DNA of 22,199 nucleotides, from contig JAANXI010000037.1 of assembly GCA_018263365.1 (NCBI GenBank), positions 1-22,199 on the forward strand, read 5' to 3'. Below, one piece after another: positions 1-8,217 of the stretch. A model generated the notes under the pieces. That model was not told the origin of the DNA and did no database searches. It worked only from the letters and a program-made list of their open reading frames with translations. Source of the DNA: Fidelibacterota bacterium (GTDB taxonomy: Bacteria; Fidelibacterota; JAANXI01). Each line of letters opens with the position of its first letter. Position 1 is the first letter of the stretch. Position numbers and translations under genes: made by a program.

Positions 1-120
1 TGAAAAGGGTTTTGGGAAACCGAAGGCATACCCGGAGGGTCTGTCGAGGATTTCACGGAGCCTTCGCGCTCAACAGATTGGTGCAGATCGCCGCACAAAA
101 TCGCTCAATTTAGGTAGAAA
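1..120. other. Unassigned flank downstream of purA
   Basis: No gene can be assigned in this short edge segment. On the minus strand a frame stays open from about position 100 to the window edge and contains an ATG near 31. It could be the start of the next minus-strand gene, but too little is visible to name it. A short GAGC/GCTC inverted repeat is present without a T-tract, so I see no terminator for purA here. Confidence 0.3.
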
Positions 121-1383
121 TTACCGCACAACAATCTGATTACGCTCGGGGCCGACGGAAACCAGTGAAATCGGAGCGCCGGAAATACGTTCGATCGCTG
201 CAAGATAATCCTGAAAGGCATCAGGGAATTCATCAAAGGAAGTAGCGCCTGAAATATCCGTTTTCCAGCCCGGATAATTAGTAAAAGAAGGAGTTACTTC
301 GTCCAATTTTTGCACATTCAGAAAACCGTTTTGGGATTCATAATTTTCCGCTACCGGAATTTCGTCAAATTCGCTGAGGACGTCGGCCTTGGTGATGCAG
401 ATATCAGTAAAGCCGTTGATTGCGATGCTGTACTTTGCTAGCACACCGTCAAACCAGCCGCATCGACGTGGCCGACCTGTGGTTGCGCCGTATTCACCGC
501 CGGCCTCGCGGAGACGGACGGATTTGTCCTTATCATCGATTTCCGTTGGAAACGGACCTTCGCCAACGCGAGTGCAATAGGCTTTGAAGATCCCAGTACT
601 CCTCGTAATCGCGTTAGGTGGGACACCCAATCCGACCGATACGCCCGCCGTTCCGGGGTGCGAGGAAGTGACATACGGATACGAACCGTAATCAAGATCC
701 AGCATCACTCCCTGGGCGCCTTCGGTGATGATATGATTATCTTGATCCAGCGCAGTTAGGATTTCGTTCGAGACATCTGTAATAAGCGGGCTTACCGCTT
801 CTCTGGCTCGCTCCAATTGCTCACGGAATTCTTCAAACTGGTGCGTGGGTTGCCCGTAAATTTTTTCCACAATTCTATTGGCATGGCGCAAATGCGTTTG
901 CACTGCTTCTTCAAATCCGGTTCGATCGAGCAGGAGGTGCGCAGGAACGCCTATTCTGCCATGGCGGTCGGCATACGTGGGTCCGATTCCCCGCCGGGTA
1001 GTGCCGATGAACTGTTCATCGTTGGCATCCTCCGAGATACCATCAAGAATTTTGTGGATTGGCAACACAAGATGGGCGTTGTATGCTACGCCTATTTGGT
1101 CATTGCATCGGATCCCTCTTTCCTGCAATTCCTCAATTTCCCGGGTCAGCTCGATGGGATCGATGACCATCCCGGCGCCCAGGAGACATCGGGTCTTCTC
1201 TCGAAGTATTCCGCTGGGAATCTGATGGAGCACAAACTGGTCTTCGCCAATGAAAACGGTATGACCCGCATTGGCGCCACCCTGGTACCGGGCGACGATA
1301 TCGGCGTTGTCGCTGAAATAATCGACGATTTTACCCTTGCCCTCGTCTCCCCACTGACCACCCACGATGACATGAATACCCAT
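121..1383 (-). CDS. purA: Adenylosuccinate synthetase
   Basis: Catalyses the GTP-dependent joining of IMP and aspartate to adenylosuccinate, the first committed step from IMP to AMP, in the cytoplasm. The 420-residue protein is a normal length for the family. It starts with the diagnostic GGQWGDEGKGKIVD phosphate-binding loop, followed by QGGANAGHTV, the GTTRRGIGPTYADR segment, the TEGAQGVMLDLDYGSYPYVTSSH motif and TTGRPRRCGWFD near residue 300. The ATG at 1383 is preceded by a good ribosome site (GAGGAAG, about 5 nt upstream). It lies 116 bp downstream of secF in the same direction, but a terminator hairpin sits only 20 bp before its start codon, so it is probably not simply co-transcribed with secDF. 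Identification is essentially certain; the long plus-strand frame opposite it is a shadow. Confidence 0.98.
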   Translation of the reverse strand: MGIHVIVGGQWGDEGKGKIVDYFSDNADIVARYQGGANAGHTVFIGEDQFVLHQIPSGILREKTRCLLGAGMVIDPIELTREIEELQERGIRCNDQIGVAYNAHLVLPIHKILDGISEDANDEQFIGTTRRGIGPTYADRHGRIGVPAHLLLDRTGFEEAVQTHLRHANRIVEKIYGQPTHQFEEFREQLERAREAVSPLITDVSNEILTALDQDNHIITEGAQGVMLDLDYGSYPYVTSSHPGTAGVSVGLGVPPNAITRSTGIFKAYCTRVGEGPFPTEIDDKDKSVRLREAGGEYGATTGRPRRCGWFDGVLAKYSIAINGFTDICITKADVLSEFDEIPVAENYESQNGFLNVQKLDEVTPSFTNYPGWKTDISGATSFDEFPDAFQDYLAAIERISGAPISLVSVGPERNQIVVR

Positions 1384-1403
1384 ACAACTTCCTCATTTTA
1401 CAT

Positions 1404-1426
1404 AAAAAAACCCCGACGAATCGGGG
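1404..1426 (-). terminator. Rho-independent terminator after secDF, in the purA leader
   Basis: Read on the minus strand this is a CCCCGA/TCGGGG stem with a four-base loop followed at once by seven T residues. It lies about 75 bp beyond the secF stop codon and 20 bp before the purA ATG. The T-tract is on the minus-strand side only, so it acts on transcripts coming from secDF. Any promoter for purA must lie upstream of it or inside the last 20 bp. Confidence 0.8.
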
Positions 1427-1499
1427 CTTCAAGATTATTATCTAACTTGTGTAATATCGAATGAAAGACTTTTGGGTTTGGTGTGGTTGCATTACCCGT

Positions 1500-2420
1500 T
1501 TAACGCTTTTTGGCTAATCTGCCTTTGCCTTCGGTGCGGGCTTCCCATTCAACAATCACCGGACTAGCAACGTAGATAGATGAATACGTTCCGATGACCA
1601 CACCAATGATCAGTGCGAATGCGAAGTTTTTAATAACTTCACCCCCACCGAGATATAATACCAGCACCACAACAAATGTAGTCACCGAAGTGACAACTGT
1701 ACGACTCAGCGATTGGTTGATACTGAGGTTCACGATATTGAAGTACTTTTCGCGCCGCAGGGCTTTCAGGTTTTCGCGCACCCGGTCAAAGACCACGATT
1801 GTATCGTTGAGGGAGTATCCAACGATAGTCAAAAAGGCGGCAATAATCGCCAGTGTAATTTCAAGGTTTAGCACCGAGAACACTCCCAGCGTAATTAAAA
1901 CATCGTGGATAAGGGCGATGATCGCCGCGATGGCAAATTTGAACTCAAACCGAATCGAAATATACAGGACGATCCCCAGGAGAGCGGAGAGGATAGCGAG
2001 GACAGCTGCTCCTCGCAATTCGCTTCCGATCTTCGGACCGACCTGTTCAAGTCGTCGCACCTGATACGGGTTGTCCGGGAAATGGTCCGTAAAGGACGAT
2101 TTGATCGCTTCGGAGGCCTCAATCCCTTCCTGCTCTTCCAAACGAAGAACGCGTATAATGATTTCGTTCGGCGCGCCGAATTGCTGGATGGAGGCGCTTT
2201 CGTGTCCCACATTTTCCAGCGCATTCCGGATATCGGAAACTTCGACCGCTTCTTCGAATTGAATCTGCATCAAAGTGCCACCTTCAAAATCAATACCCAG
2301 CCGTAAGCCGTTGTGAAAAATAATCGATACCAGGCCAATTAGAAGCAGGGCTACCGAAATAATCGTGGTGATTTTTCGCTTTTCAAGAATCTTATAATCC
2401 GCTTCCGCAAATAATTCCAT
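1500..2420 (-). CDS. secF: Protein translocase subunit SecF
   Basis: Inner-membrane RND-type component that works with SecD and SecYEG, using the proton gradient to help pull exported proteins into the periplasm. The 306-residue protein has an N-terminal membrane segment (about residues 15-37), the periplasmic motif GLRLGIDFEGGTLMQIQF, then VGPKIGSELRGAAVLA leading into five closely spaced membrane helices. The conserved GYSLNDTIVVFDRVREN stretch of the SecD/SecF superfamily is intact. It starts 26 bp after the secD stop codon, with only a weak ribosome site in front of the ATG, which suggests translation coupled to secD. SecD and SecF are separate polypeptides here, not fused. Confidence 0.97.
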   Translation of the reverse strand: MELFAEADYKILEKRKITTIISVALLLIGLVSIIFHNGLRLGIDFEGGTLMQIQFEEAVEVSDIRNALENVGHESASIQQFGAPNEIIIRVLRLEEQEGIEASEAIKSSFTDHFPDNPYQVRRLEQVGPKIGSELRGAAVLAILSALLGIVLYISIRFEFKFAIAAIIALIHDVLITLGVFSVLNLEITLAIIAAFLTIVGYSLNDTIVVFDRVRENLKALRREKYFNIVNLSINQSLSRTVVTSVTTFVVVLVLYLGGGEVIKNFAFALIIGVVIGTYSSIYVASPVIVEWEARTEGKGRLAKKR

Positions 2421-2446
2421 AAGTCTTTATCTCGCTTACACTTGAA

Positions 2447-4369
2447 TTAGATACTTAATTTCTGCACAGTCTTGTTCTCTGTGAACATCTGATAGATAGT
2501 ACGTGTCACGAAGATGGCTGTAAACATACTGGACACGATACCCCAGAACAAGACTACCGCAAATCCCTTAATCGGTCCGGTACCGAATTGCATCAGGACT
2601 AACGCGGCAAGAATCGTCGTCACGTTTGCATCAATAATTGTTCGCAACGCATTACCGTAGCCGCTGTCAATGGCTGCGCGGACTGTTTTCCCTTTGCGCA
2701 ATTCCTCGCGTATTCGATCAAAGATCAATACGTTCGCATCCACCGACAGACCGACAGTCAGGATTAACCCGGCGATGCCAGGCAGTGTCAATGTTGCGTG
2801 CAATGCGGCGAGAATCGCCAGGATGAAGACGAGATTCAATACCAGGGCAAAATCCGCAATCAGGCCGGACAATTTATAATAGAGTGCCATAAAGACCAAT
2901 ACCAGCAGTAGTCCAATGATTGTTGCGGTGGTTCCCTTTTGAATCGAGTCGCTTCCCAGCGATGGTCCGACGGTCCGTTCTTCAATAATGTCTACCGGTG
3001 CCGGCAGCGCACCAGCGCGAAGCACAATAGCAATATCTTTGGCCTCTTCCAGGTTGGCCATGCCTTCAATCATCGTGCTGCCCTGTGAAATCTTGGAACG
3101 GATGGTAGGCGCCATGTGGATTTTGTTGTCAAGTACGATGGCCACTCGGCGCCCGATATTCGCACCGGTGAGACGCGACCACGTCTTCGAACCGGCGGCA
3201 TTCATATCCACGTAGACAACCGGCTGACCAGCAGCCTGACCGCCTGCTCCGCCCAGCGTTGCCTGTGCATCGGTGACCACACCACCAGTGAGACCGGCTT
3301 CCTTATTCACAAGATACAACAGATGAAATTCGGCGGCTCCGCCGGTCTGTGTCGGGAGCACTTCGGTGCCGGCTGACCAGAGAAATACAGCATCCGGGGG
3401 AATAACCTTTTGCACCTTTTCCATATTCAGAATGCGTTCCACAGCGTTTTTGTTTTTCTTCGGAACGCCAATTTGTCCCTGCACATTTCTGAGCAGTGCT
3501 GTAAACGGCTTTTCTTCGAAGACCTGTTTGTCAACGACTACAGTACTGTCGTCTGCCGCAGCAGTATCAGTATCTTCGACTTCACCGAACAGCTGATCCA
3601 CAGAGACCGCTTCGTCTTCGGCTACGTCACCTTCGGCAATCACTGTATCTTCTCCGGCAGCGGCGGTGTCCTCTGTGGTGACGGCGTCCGCTAGTTCACC
3701 CTTGTCCCGTCTCAGCACCCGATCTATTTTCTGGATGGTCGCGTCCGTGACTTCCGGGGTTTTCAGCAGTTTGAATTCGAGCAACGCCGTCGTCTGTATT
3801 AGATCTCTGGCCCTGGCCGGATCTTCGATCCCTGCCAGTTCAACGATAATTCGCCGGTTCCCGACTTTTTGGATAGTCGGTTCACTCACGCCAAACTGAT
3901 CAACGCGATTGCGGATAATTTCCAGGGCGCGACGAACCGCATCGTTGGCTTCCTCCTGCAGAGAAGAGACAATTTCCGAGTTTTGAATCCCCCGATCAGG
4001 AAAATACCGGACGAGTCGCAATCCTTGTGCGTCCGCTTCGTTCTCAAATACCTCTAGAAACCGGACATCAGCCGAGACCTGTGATTTAGCACTTTGGTAG
4101 ACGTCTTCAAACAGTTGACTTTTGTTTTTGGCGATATTGTAGACGAGGGTGGGCACGTCCACTTCCAGCACCAGATGAATGCCCCCCTGAAGATCCAGTC
4201 CGCGACGGATGATTTTCGATTCCAGTTCAGCAAGGTTTCCTTCCTGGCGCAGCTGCTCTTTTTCCTGCGAACTCATCGATTCGTATTGGATAGTGGGCCA
4301 CAGGAGAATTCCCGCGATTGCAATCGCAATAACAATGATGATTAATCGCGGTGTTAACCGTTTAAACAT
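2447..4369 (-). CDS. secD: Protein translocase subunit SecD
   Basis: Partner of SecF in proton-driven protein export. The 640-residue protein has an N-terminal membrane anchor (about residues 8-27), the signature GLDLQGGIHLVLEVD at 57-71, a large periplasmic region, then a C-terminal membrane domain. That domain contains GLIADFALVLNLVFILA and the superfamily motif GLSVDANVLIFDRIREELRKG. It has an extra acidic and Ala/Thr/Val-rich low-complexity stretch at about residues 224-283 that looks like a flexible linker. The ATG at 4369 has a very strong ribosome site (AGGAGG within TAGGAGGAGAGG). A sigma-70-like promoter lies just upstream. It forms a two-gene unit with secF. Confidence 0.97.
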   Translation of the reverse strand: MFKRLTPRLIIIVIAIAIAGILLWPTIQYESMSSQEKEQLRQEGNLAELESKIIRRGLDLQGGIHLVLEVDVPTLVYNIAKNKSQLFEDVYQSAKSQVSADVRFLEVFENEADAQGLRLVRYFPDRGIQNSEIVSSLQEEANDAVRRALEIIRNRVDQFGVSEPTIQKVGNRRIIVELAGIEDPARARDLIQTTALLEFKLLKTPEVTDATIQKIDRVLRRDKGELADAVTTEDTAAAGEDTVIAEGDVAEDEAVSVDQLFGEVEDTDTAAADDSTVVVDKQVFEEKPFTALLRNVQGQIGVPKKNKNAVERILNMEKVQKVIPPDAVFLWSAGTEVLPTQTGGAAEFHLLYLVNKEAGLTGGVVTDAQATLGGAGGQAAGQPVVYVDMNAAGSKTWSRLTGANIGRRVAIVLDNKIHMAPTIRSKISQGSTMIEGMANLEEAKDIAIVLRAGALPAPVDIIEERTVGPSLGSDSIQKGTTATIIGLLLVLVFMALYYKLSGLIADFALVLNLVFILAILAALHATLTLPGIAGLILTVGLSVDANVLIFDRIREELRKGKTVRAAIDSGYGNALRTIIDANVTTILAALVLMQFGTGPIKGFAVVLFWGIVSSMFTAIFVTRTIYQMFTENKTVQKLSI

Positions 4370-4427
4370 CGAATCCTCTCCTCCTACATTGCCTTCGGGG
4401 CATTAATTTATTCGAAAAAAGCGTTCG

Positions 4428-4456
4428 AATTTATTCGCTCCCTGAGGGAATGTCAA
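4428..4456 (-). promoter_or_regulatory. Sigma-70-type promoter for secDF
   Basis: On the minus strand a perfect TTGACA (-35, positions 4456-4451) is followed by a 17-bp spacer and TAAATT (-10, 4433-4428). It lies 58 bp upstream of the secD start codon. The spacer holds an 11-bp palindrome (TCCCTGAGGGA, 4439-4449). The sequence AATTTATTCG overlaps the -10 (4428-4437) and is repeated exactly at 4405-4414. These repeats could be an operator, but that is inference. Confidence 0.65.
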
Positions 4457-4489
4457 TGCTTTTATCCTCAGCGAGGACAACTTTTAAAC

Positions 4490-5476
4490 CTAATAACCAC
4501 GCTCTTTATTTACAATGTTCTTCAATCGTTCTCCGGTGAGAAACCGATTCAAATTTTTGGCAAAATCCCGGGAGGCCCATTCCACGTATTCCGGAAAGTT
4601 CCCGGAGATATGGGGACTCAATAAAACGTTATCCAATTGAAACAGTGGTGAGTTTTGTGGGAGCGGCTCCTCAGTAAATACATCCAACGCAGCTCCGGCA
4701 ATTTTCTTCTGCTGGAGCGCTTTGACGAGCGCCGGCTCGTCGACAATTTCTCCCCGGGCAACATTAATAAGGTAGGCGGAACTCTTCATCTGGTTCAGAG
4801 CGCGGGTGTTGATTAGACCTTCAGTTTGGGAAGTCAGCGGTAACGTTAATACGACAAAATCGGATTCCCGGAGCAGGCTGGCTAACTTTTTCCGGGACAG
4901 CAGCATATCAACAAACGCGTACTGGTCGTCTGGCTCGATGGAATATTTCGTGGCGATAACCCGCATATCAAACGCCTGGGCCTTCCGGGCAATCTTCTCA
5001 CCAATAGAACCCAATCCAACGATTCCGACCGTCTTATTGTTGAGCAGAGTAATTTTTGCGGCCAGTTCCCACTGGCTCCACTGCCTGGATTCCTGGAATT
5101 TGCGGAACTCGTCCAGATGTTTAGAAAAATGCAGGATCTGCGCCATCACGAATTCGCTCATCGGACCTGCATGAATCCCGCTGGCGTTCGTCACAATAAT
5201 GTCGCTCTTCATGAGCTCCGGAAAAACGGTATGGTCAATCCCAGCCGTCCCGATGTGCAACCAGCTGAGCCGTTCGGCCGTTTCAAAGGCCTGGCGCGGT
5301 ACGGTATAACAGACCAACACATCGATTTTATCCGCAACTTCGAGTACATCTGACGGATACTGTGCATGAATAAAATTCACTTCTTCCGGCCTTGTGAGCT
5401 CCTCCTTAATAATCTCGACAATCGAGGTGAACTTTTCATGCCGGCGGGTCGTATGAATTGCGACGTTTACGCTCAT
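4490..5476 (-). CDS. D-isomer-specific 2-hydroxyacid dehydrogenase family protein
   Basis: A soluble NAD(P)-dependent oxidoreductase that interconverts a 2-hydroxyacid and a 2-ketoacid. The family includes glyoxylate/hydroxypyruvate reductases and phosphoglycerate dehydrogenase, and the substrate cannot be told from sequence. Seen here: the Rossmann motif VGIVGLGSIG, NVARGEIVDEPALV with the catalytic Arg, DVFTEEPLP with the Glu, and LSPHISG with the catalytic His. I take the ATG at 5476 as the start, giving 328 residues, the usual family length. The frame stays open upstream to a TTG at 5599, but those 41 extra residues do not resemble the family and the only ribosome-like site abuts that TTG directly. 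There is no C-terminal ACT domain, which argues against a classic SerA. It is divergent from parA and in line with secDF. Confidence 0.9.
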   Translation of the reverse strand: MSVNVAIHTTRRHEKFTSIVEIIKEELTRPEEVNFIHAQYPSDVLEVADKIDVLVCYTVPRQAFETAERLSWLHIGTAGIDHTVFPELMKSDIIVTNASGIHAGPMSEFVMAQILHFSKHLDEFRKFQESRQWSQWELAAKITLLNNKTVGIVGLGSIGEKIARKAQAFDMRVIATKYSIEPDDQYAFVDMLLSRKKLASLLRESDFVVLTLPLTSQTEGLINTRALNQMKSSAYLINVARGEIVDEPALVKALQQKKIAGAALDVFTEEPLPQNSPLFQLDNVLLSPHISGNFPEYVEWASRDFAKNLNRFLTGERLKNIVNKERGY

Positions 5477-5576
5477 ATTCGGTTCCAGTTCTGTTCTCTG
5501 TCTATATCGAAGATAATTTAGGACAGGAATCCTTAAATGACAGCCGGAAATCTGCGATTCGGTGCACAAAATTTCC

Positions 5577-5593
5577 GGGTTTTGAGAAAACCC
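5577..5593. repeat. Perfect 7-bp-stem hairpin in the divergent intergenic region
   Basis: GGGTTTT and AAAACCC flank a GAG triplet. It lies about 100 bp before the dehydrogenase ATG, in the 258-bp region shared with parA. No run of T follows on either strand, so it is not a convincing terminator. The rest of this region (5600-5734) is AT-rich and must hold the parA promoter, but I cannot pick -35/-10 boxes with confidence. A TGCAA/TTGCA inverted repeat lies at 5612-5630. Confidence 0.5.
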
Positions 5594-5734
5594 TCGCAAC
5601 CCCTTTTCGCTTGCAATTACAGCGGTTGCAGTCTAAATTCACCTAATTATGAAAGCCGGATTTATGTGTGATATGGCGTTATAAATTATGAGTTTAATGA
5701 ATGTATTTTTATACGATCAGGTAGCATAATCTCT

Positions 5735-6499
5735 ATGGGAAAAGTCATCACAATTGCCAACCAAAAAGGGGGGGTTGGCAAAACAACGACAGCAATAAAT
5801 GTGGCTGCCGGGATGGGAGTAACAGAGGTTAAAACTCTGTTGATCGATATCGATCCGCAGGCGAATGCTTCCTCCGGTTTGGGCGTGGATGTTGCCGGTG
5901 TCGAGCATACGATCTATGAAGTCCTTATTGATGAATTAGACCTTCAGGAAGCGATAAGGGAGACCGAAATTTCATACCTGGACCTGGTACCGTCCAATCC
6001 CCGCCTTGTTGGTGCTGAAGTTGAGTTGGTCAGGATGTTGACCCGCGAGCGAATTTTGGATACGGCGCTCGAGGACCTGCGGGATAAATACGACTACATT
6101 TTTATCGATTGCCCGCCATCGCTGGGGTTGTTGACTATCAACAGTCTGACCGCTGCAGATAGTGTGCTCATTCCGATCCAGTGCGAGTATTATGCCCTTG
6201 AAGGGCTGAGTCAATTGTTGAACACCATCCGGCTGGTCCAGAAGAATTTGAATAAGGAGTTGGAAATTGAAGGCGTCGTCATTACCATGTTTGACAGCCG
6301 GTTAAACTTATCAAAGCAGGTTGCAGAGGAAGTACGAAGCTATTTCAAAGACAAGGTCTATGACAGTGTGATTAACCGGAATGTCCGGCTGGGAGAGGCG
6401 CCATCTTTTGGAAAACCGATTTTGTTATATGATGCAACTTCCACCGGTGCGAAGAATTACATGGATTTAGTTGAAGAGATGTTAAACGATGTCAAGTAA
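5735..6499 (+). CDS. parA: Chromosome-partitioning ATPase ParA (Soj-like)
   Basis: Deviant-Walker ATPase that binds DNA non-specifically in its ATP state and is triggered by ParB to move the origin region during chromosome segregation. The 254-residue protein is the short, chromosomal Soj type without the N-terminal helix-turn-helix of plasmid ParA. The deviant Walker A QKGGVGKTTTA carries the signature Lys11 and Lys16. IDIDPQANASSGLG begins near residue 37, Walker B is YIFIDCPPSLGLLT, and the conserved NRNVRLGEAPSFGKP lies near the C-terminus. No strong ribosome site precedes the ATG. It is the first gene of a long co-directional run and overlaps parB by 11 bp. Confidence 0.96.
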   Translation: MGKVITIANQKGGVGKTTTAINVAAGMGVTEVKTLLIDIDPQANASSGLGVDVAGVEHTIYEVLIDELDLQEAIRETEISYLDLVPSNPRLVGAEVELVRMLTRERILDTALEDLRDKYDYIFIDCPPSLGLLTINSLTAADSVLIPIQCEYYALEGLSQLLNTIRLVQKNLNKELEIEGVVITMFDSRLNLSKQVAEEVRSYFKDKVYDSVINRNVRLGEAPSFGKPILLYDATSTGAKNYMDLVEEMLNDVK

Positions 6500-7373
6500 G
6501 CGATTAGGACGTGGAATCGGGGCGCTTATTCCGGAGGATGCCGATCCGGCTCCCGGCGGGATTGCGCTGATTTCCACCGATAAAATACGGCCGAATCCGG
6601 GGCAGCCGCGGAAGGAATTTGAAGAGAGCGGCATGCGGGAGCTGGAGCAGTCCATTGCACAGAAGGGCGTGGTGCAGCCGGTGACCGTCCGAAAGGTCGG
6701 CGACGAGTTCGAGCTGATCGTCGGCGAGCGCCGCTGGCGTGCGTCCCGGAACATTGACCTCGAACAGATTCCGGCATATATCCTGGATGTGGAATCCGAT
6801 GCGGAGATGATGGAGTATGCGCTCATCGAAAATGTCCAGCGCCAAGATCTGAATCCTATGGAATTGGCACATGCGTATAATGCGCTGGTCGAGCAGCACG
6901 GATTATCTCAGGAGGAAGTGGCGCAACAGGTTGGGAAAAGCCGGAGCGCTATTACCAATTTTATCCGGCTCCTGAACCTGCCCTCGAATCTGCAGCAGAG
7001 CGTGAAAAACCGGGAAATTTCCGCCGGTCATGCCAGAACACTCCTGGCTCTTGACGACAAAGATCTCCAGGAGGAGGTCTGGAACCGGATCATCGAAGAA
7101 GAGCTGAGCGTCCGCGAGGTTGAGCGGATTGTCCAGGAGATCTACTCGAACGGGGAGAAAAAACAGGATGCGAAGTCAAAACCTGCCCCGTCGTCATCAG
7201 CCCAATCCCGGAAGTCACCCTATCTTGTGGAAATTGAAGAGCAGCTCCAGCATCGCTTGGGGACCAAGGTGAGTTTGAAGACGAAGAAAGAGGGCGGCAG
7301 CATCGAAATCCAGTACTATTCCGATGATGAACTCGAACGGCTGCTGGATCTGTTTGAGGAAATTGGCTTGTAG
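6489..7373 (+). CDS. parB: Chromosome-partitioning protein ParB
   Basis: DNA-binding CTPase clamp that loads at parS sites near the origin and stimulates ParA. The 294-residue protein has a basic N-terminal MSSKRLGRGIGALIP peptide, the form that in other ParB proteins contacts ParA. The nucleotide-binding GERRWRASR (79-87) and ENVQRQDLNPMELA (from 114) follow, then the central helix-turn-helix (VAQQVGKSRSAITNFIRLLNLP) and a C-terminal dimerisation region (about 240-294) after a Lys/Ser/Pro-rich linker. No canonical parS palindrome is visible in the window. It overlaps the end of parA and is followed after 2 bp by the M23 gene. Confidence 0.96.
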   Translation: MSSKRLGRGIGALIPEDADPAPGGIALISTDKIRPNPGQPRKEFEESGMRELEQSIAQKGVVQPVTVRKVGDEFELIVGERRWRASRNIDLEQIPAYILDVESDAEMMEYALIENVQRQDLNPMELAHAYNALVEQHGLSQEEVAQQVGKSRSAITNFIRLLNLPSNLQQSVKNREISAGHARTLLALDDKDLQEEVWNRIIEEELSVREVERIVQEIYSNGEKKQDAKSKPAPSSSAQSRKSPYLVEIEEQLQHRLGTKVSLKTKKEGGSIEIQYYSDDELERLLDLFEEIGL

Positions 7374-7375
7374 GG

Positions 7376-8209
7376 ATGAAGCCGGAGCGCTATACCGTTA
7401 TGGTGGTGCCGGATACCGCCGGTACCAGCCGGGATTTTTCAATCAGGCGGAAAACCCTGCACTGGCTGATAGCCATTGGACTTGTGCTGTTTGTCGCCGT
7501 TGGGATCGCCTTATACTATTACGTCCCCCGGGCATTGAATTATAATAAGTTGCAAGCGAAGAATGATCAGCTGATGGCCGAGCGTTTCCAGGTGATGCGC
7601 ATCCTGGAGGACTACAACAGAATCCGGAGTATGAATTCATACATCAGAGATGTACTGGGCGCCAAAATATCCCCGGAAAAAGTCCGTGAGGGAGGAGGCG
7701 ACGTGATGGCGCTGGACTCCCTGCAGAGATCCCGGGTCAACCGGGTTATTCCGGTGTTGCCTCATTCCGGGATCGACCTGTTGGAGAATGTGCCATCGCT
7801 GCCTCCGGTGGACGGATATGTCACCCAGGATTTTTACAATGATGCGGTTTTTTACGATGACAACCACTACGGGCTGGATATTATTGCCCGCCAGGGCGAA
7901 GTGATAAAAGCGGCTGCATCCGGGCTTGTCGTGTTTTCCAACTGGACGTATCAATACGGCAACACCATTATTTTGTATCATGGCAACGGATATATAACGG
8001 TGTACAGCCATAACCAGCGGAATATCGTCCGGGACCGGGAATGGGTTGAGCGCGGCGAACCGATTGCTTTTCTCGGCAATACCGGGAAAAGCCGGGGGCC
8101 ACACCTGCACTTTGAAATCTGGAAAGGCGGGCAGCCGGAAAATCCCAAAGATTACATTTTCATTTATGAAGACAACGATGTTTCAGTGGAACGCCAGAAA
8201 CTGGATTAA
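7376..8209 (+). CDS. Membrane-anchored M23 (LytM-type) metallopeptidase
   Basis: Predicted cell-wall endopeptidase, or a regulator of one, facing the periplasm. The 277-residue protein has a short cytoplasmic N-terminus, one membrane helix (about residues 28-49), and a likely coiled coil (LQAKNDQLMAERFQVMRILEDYNRIRSM). A C-terminal LytM domain covers about 140-265. All zinc ligands expected of an active enzyme are present: HYGLD (His164, Asp168) and HLHFE (His243, His245), plus the additional conserved His212 in YSHN. It begins 2 bp after parB and ends 8 bp before the bactofilin. M23 peptidases next to bactofilins are a recurrent pairing in bacteria, where the scaffold places the hydrolase to shape the cell; that role here is inference. 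Confidence 0.93.
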   Translation: MKPERYTVMVVPDTAGTSRDFSIRRKTLHWLIAIGLVLFVAVGIALYYYVPRALNYNKLQAKNDQLMAERFQVMRILEDYNRIRSMNSYIRDVLGAKISPEKVREGGGDVMALDSLQRSRVNRVIPVLPHSGIDLLENVPSLPPVDGYVTQDFYNDAVFYDDNHYGLDIIARQGEVIKAAASGLVVFSNWTYQYGNTIILYHGNGYITVYSHNQRNIVRDREWVERGEPIAFLGNTGKSRGPHLHFEIWKGGQPENPKDYIFIYEDNDVSVERQKLD

Positions 8210-8217
8210 ATAACAAT

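Noticed and set aside
817..1464. 215-codon plus-strand frame opposite purA
   Set aside because: Antisense to a certain purA gene and running through its terminator; no coherent domain.
4465..4477. TCCTC-AGC-GAGGA hairpin after the dehydrogenase as a terminator
   Set aside because: The stem is only 5 bp and no T-tract follows on the minus strand.
5735..7373. parS site near parAB
   Set aside because: I looked for a TGTTTCACGTGAAACA-like palindrome in and around parAB and elsewhere in the window and saw none.
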